From contig CALBJF010000373.1 of the NCBI GenBank assembly GCA_937892665.1, positions 1-11,789 of the forward strand: a stretch of 11,789 nt of DNA, written 5' to 3'. Numbering within the stretch: the stretch's first letter is position 1; every line of letters starts with the position of its first letter. The position numbers and the translations under genes are program-made. Below, in pieces: positions 11,281-11,789 of the stretch. Under the pieces are notes generated by a model that was not told where the DNA came from, did not search any database, and saw only the letters and a list, made by a program, of their open reading frames with translations. The stretch is from an uncultured euryarchaeote. Its GTDB lineage: Archaea; Thermoplasmatota; Poseidoniia; Poseidoniales; Poseidoniaceae.

Positions 11281-11789
11281 ATGGTTCAATCCCTAGCCCA
11301 CGTTATGCGCTCCCGAGCCGTTGCCCTGTTCGTTCTTCTCTTAGCGACTAGCCTGACTCCAATCGCATCTTCAGATGTGACCATCACGGTTACGGATGCT
11401 ACGTGGGACGGGGAGAGTCGTATTCTTGACGGGAACGTAACGGTTTCGTCAACATCAACCCTTACTATCGAGCCTGGAGCAATTATTGATACTGGAGACT
11501 ATTGGATTCAAATCGACGGCTCCCTCATCGCAACCGATGTAGAGTTCATGTCGAGTATTACGCCAACCAGTCAAGGTTCAACTGGAGCGGGTCTATGGCC
11601 AGGAATTATCATTTCATCTGCAGCCGATGCAGTACTAACCAACGTTACTATTCGTGGCGCTGAATCAGCTTTAGCAGTCCATGGAGACGTTACAATTCAT
11701 GAAGAAATCCTGATCACAAACAGTTACATTGGTTTTGATATCCATGCTACTGGAACAGTGATAGCTGAAAACGTAACAATGGACACAAT
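11281..11789 (+). CDS. secreted right-handed beta-helix-like surface protein, 3' partial
   Basis: The frame is open from ATG at 11281 to the right edge (169 complete codons), so the C-terminus is missing. An alternative start at ATG 11305 gives a more typical signal peptide: MRSRAVALFVLLLATSLTPI, followed by ASS and the mature part starting near DVTITV. The mature part has short beta-strand repeats typical of parallel beta-helix proteins: ILDGNVTVSSTSTLTIEPGA, then WIQIDGSLIATDVEF, GIIISSAADAVLTNVTIRG, ALAVHGDVTIHEEILITNS and GTVIAENVTM. Several N-X-T sequons (NVT) are present. It is likely exported and displayed on or released from the cell surface; no enzyme motif is visible in this fragment. 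With the two TSP3-like genes, surface-protein genes flank the ribosomal operon on both sides. Confidence 0.8.
   Translation, partial: MVQSLAHVMRSRAVALFVLLLATSLTPIASSDVTITVTDATWDGESRILDGNVTVSSTSTLTIEPGAIIDTGDYWIQIDGSLIATDVEFMSSITPTSQGSTGAGLWPGIIISSAADAVLTNVTIRGAESALAVHGDVTIHEEILITNSYIGFDIHATGTVIAENVTMDT

Overview
The window looks like chromosomal DNA from a planktonic marine archaeon, most likely Marine Group II (Candidatus Poseidoniales, Thermoplasmatota). This rests on an archaeal-type ribosomal/RNA-polymerase cluster (eL18, uL13, uS9, RpoN), Shine-Dalgarno sites of the GGAGGTGA type, a tRNA without encoded CCA, and very large Asp-rich surface proteins. The lineage is inferred from gene content; no database search was possible. 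Every recognised gene is on the plus strand.

Left part (1-9066): surface proteins. A 5'-truncated gene (3-941) encodes a Gly-Gln-Gln tract, a Gln/Asn/Gly-rich linker and about a dozen thrombospondin-type-3-like calcium loops. It ends at a hairpin plus T-tract terminator (997-1036). A TATA-like box and a Shine-Dalgarno site follow, then a giant gene (1132-9066, 2644 codons). Its product has an N-terminal hydrophobic segment, about 1090 residues with roughly 35 calcium loops, about 1250 residues of beta-sandwich-like modules rich in N-glycosylation sequons, one transmembrane helix, and a cytoplasmic tail resembling DUF4129. The likely picture is a long, calcium-stiffened, membrane-anchored stalk with a short intracellular module.

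Middle (9067-9579): a 51-nt spacer that can fold into two mutually exclusive hairpins, then an unrecognised soluble, helical 153-residue protein.

Right part (9656-11232): a compact housekeeping operon, eL18-uL13-uS9-rpoN, with overlapping or nearly touching genes and a Shine-Dalgarno site before each. A tRNA-Pro(GGG) follows 9 nt after rpoN. rpoK, eno and rps2, which often follow rpoN in archaea, are not here. The window ends inside another secreted protein gene (11281 to the edge) with a signal peptide and a probable right-handed beta-helix.

The most notable content is the pair of calcium-loop surface proteins: one carries a collagen-periodicity GQQ repeat and the other a cytoplasmic DUF4129-like tail. 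No CRISPR array, insertion sequence or defence system is visible.
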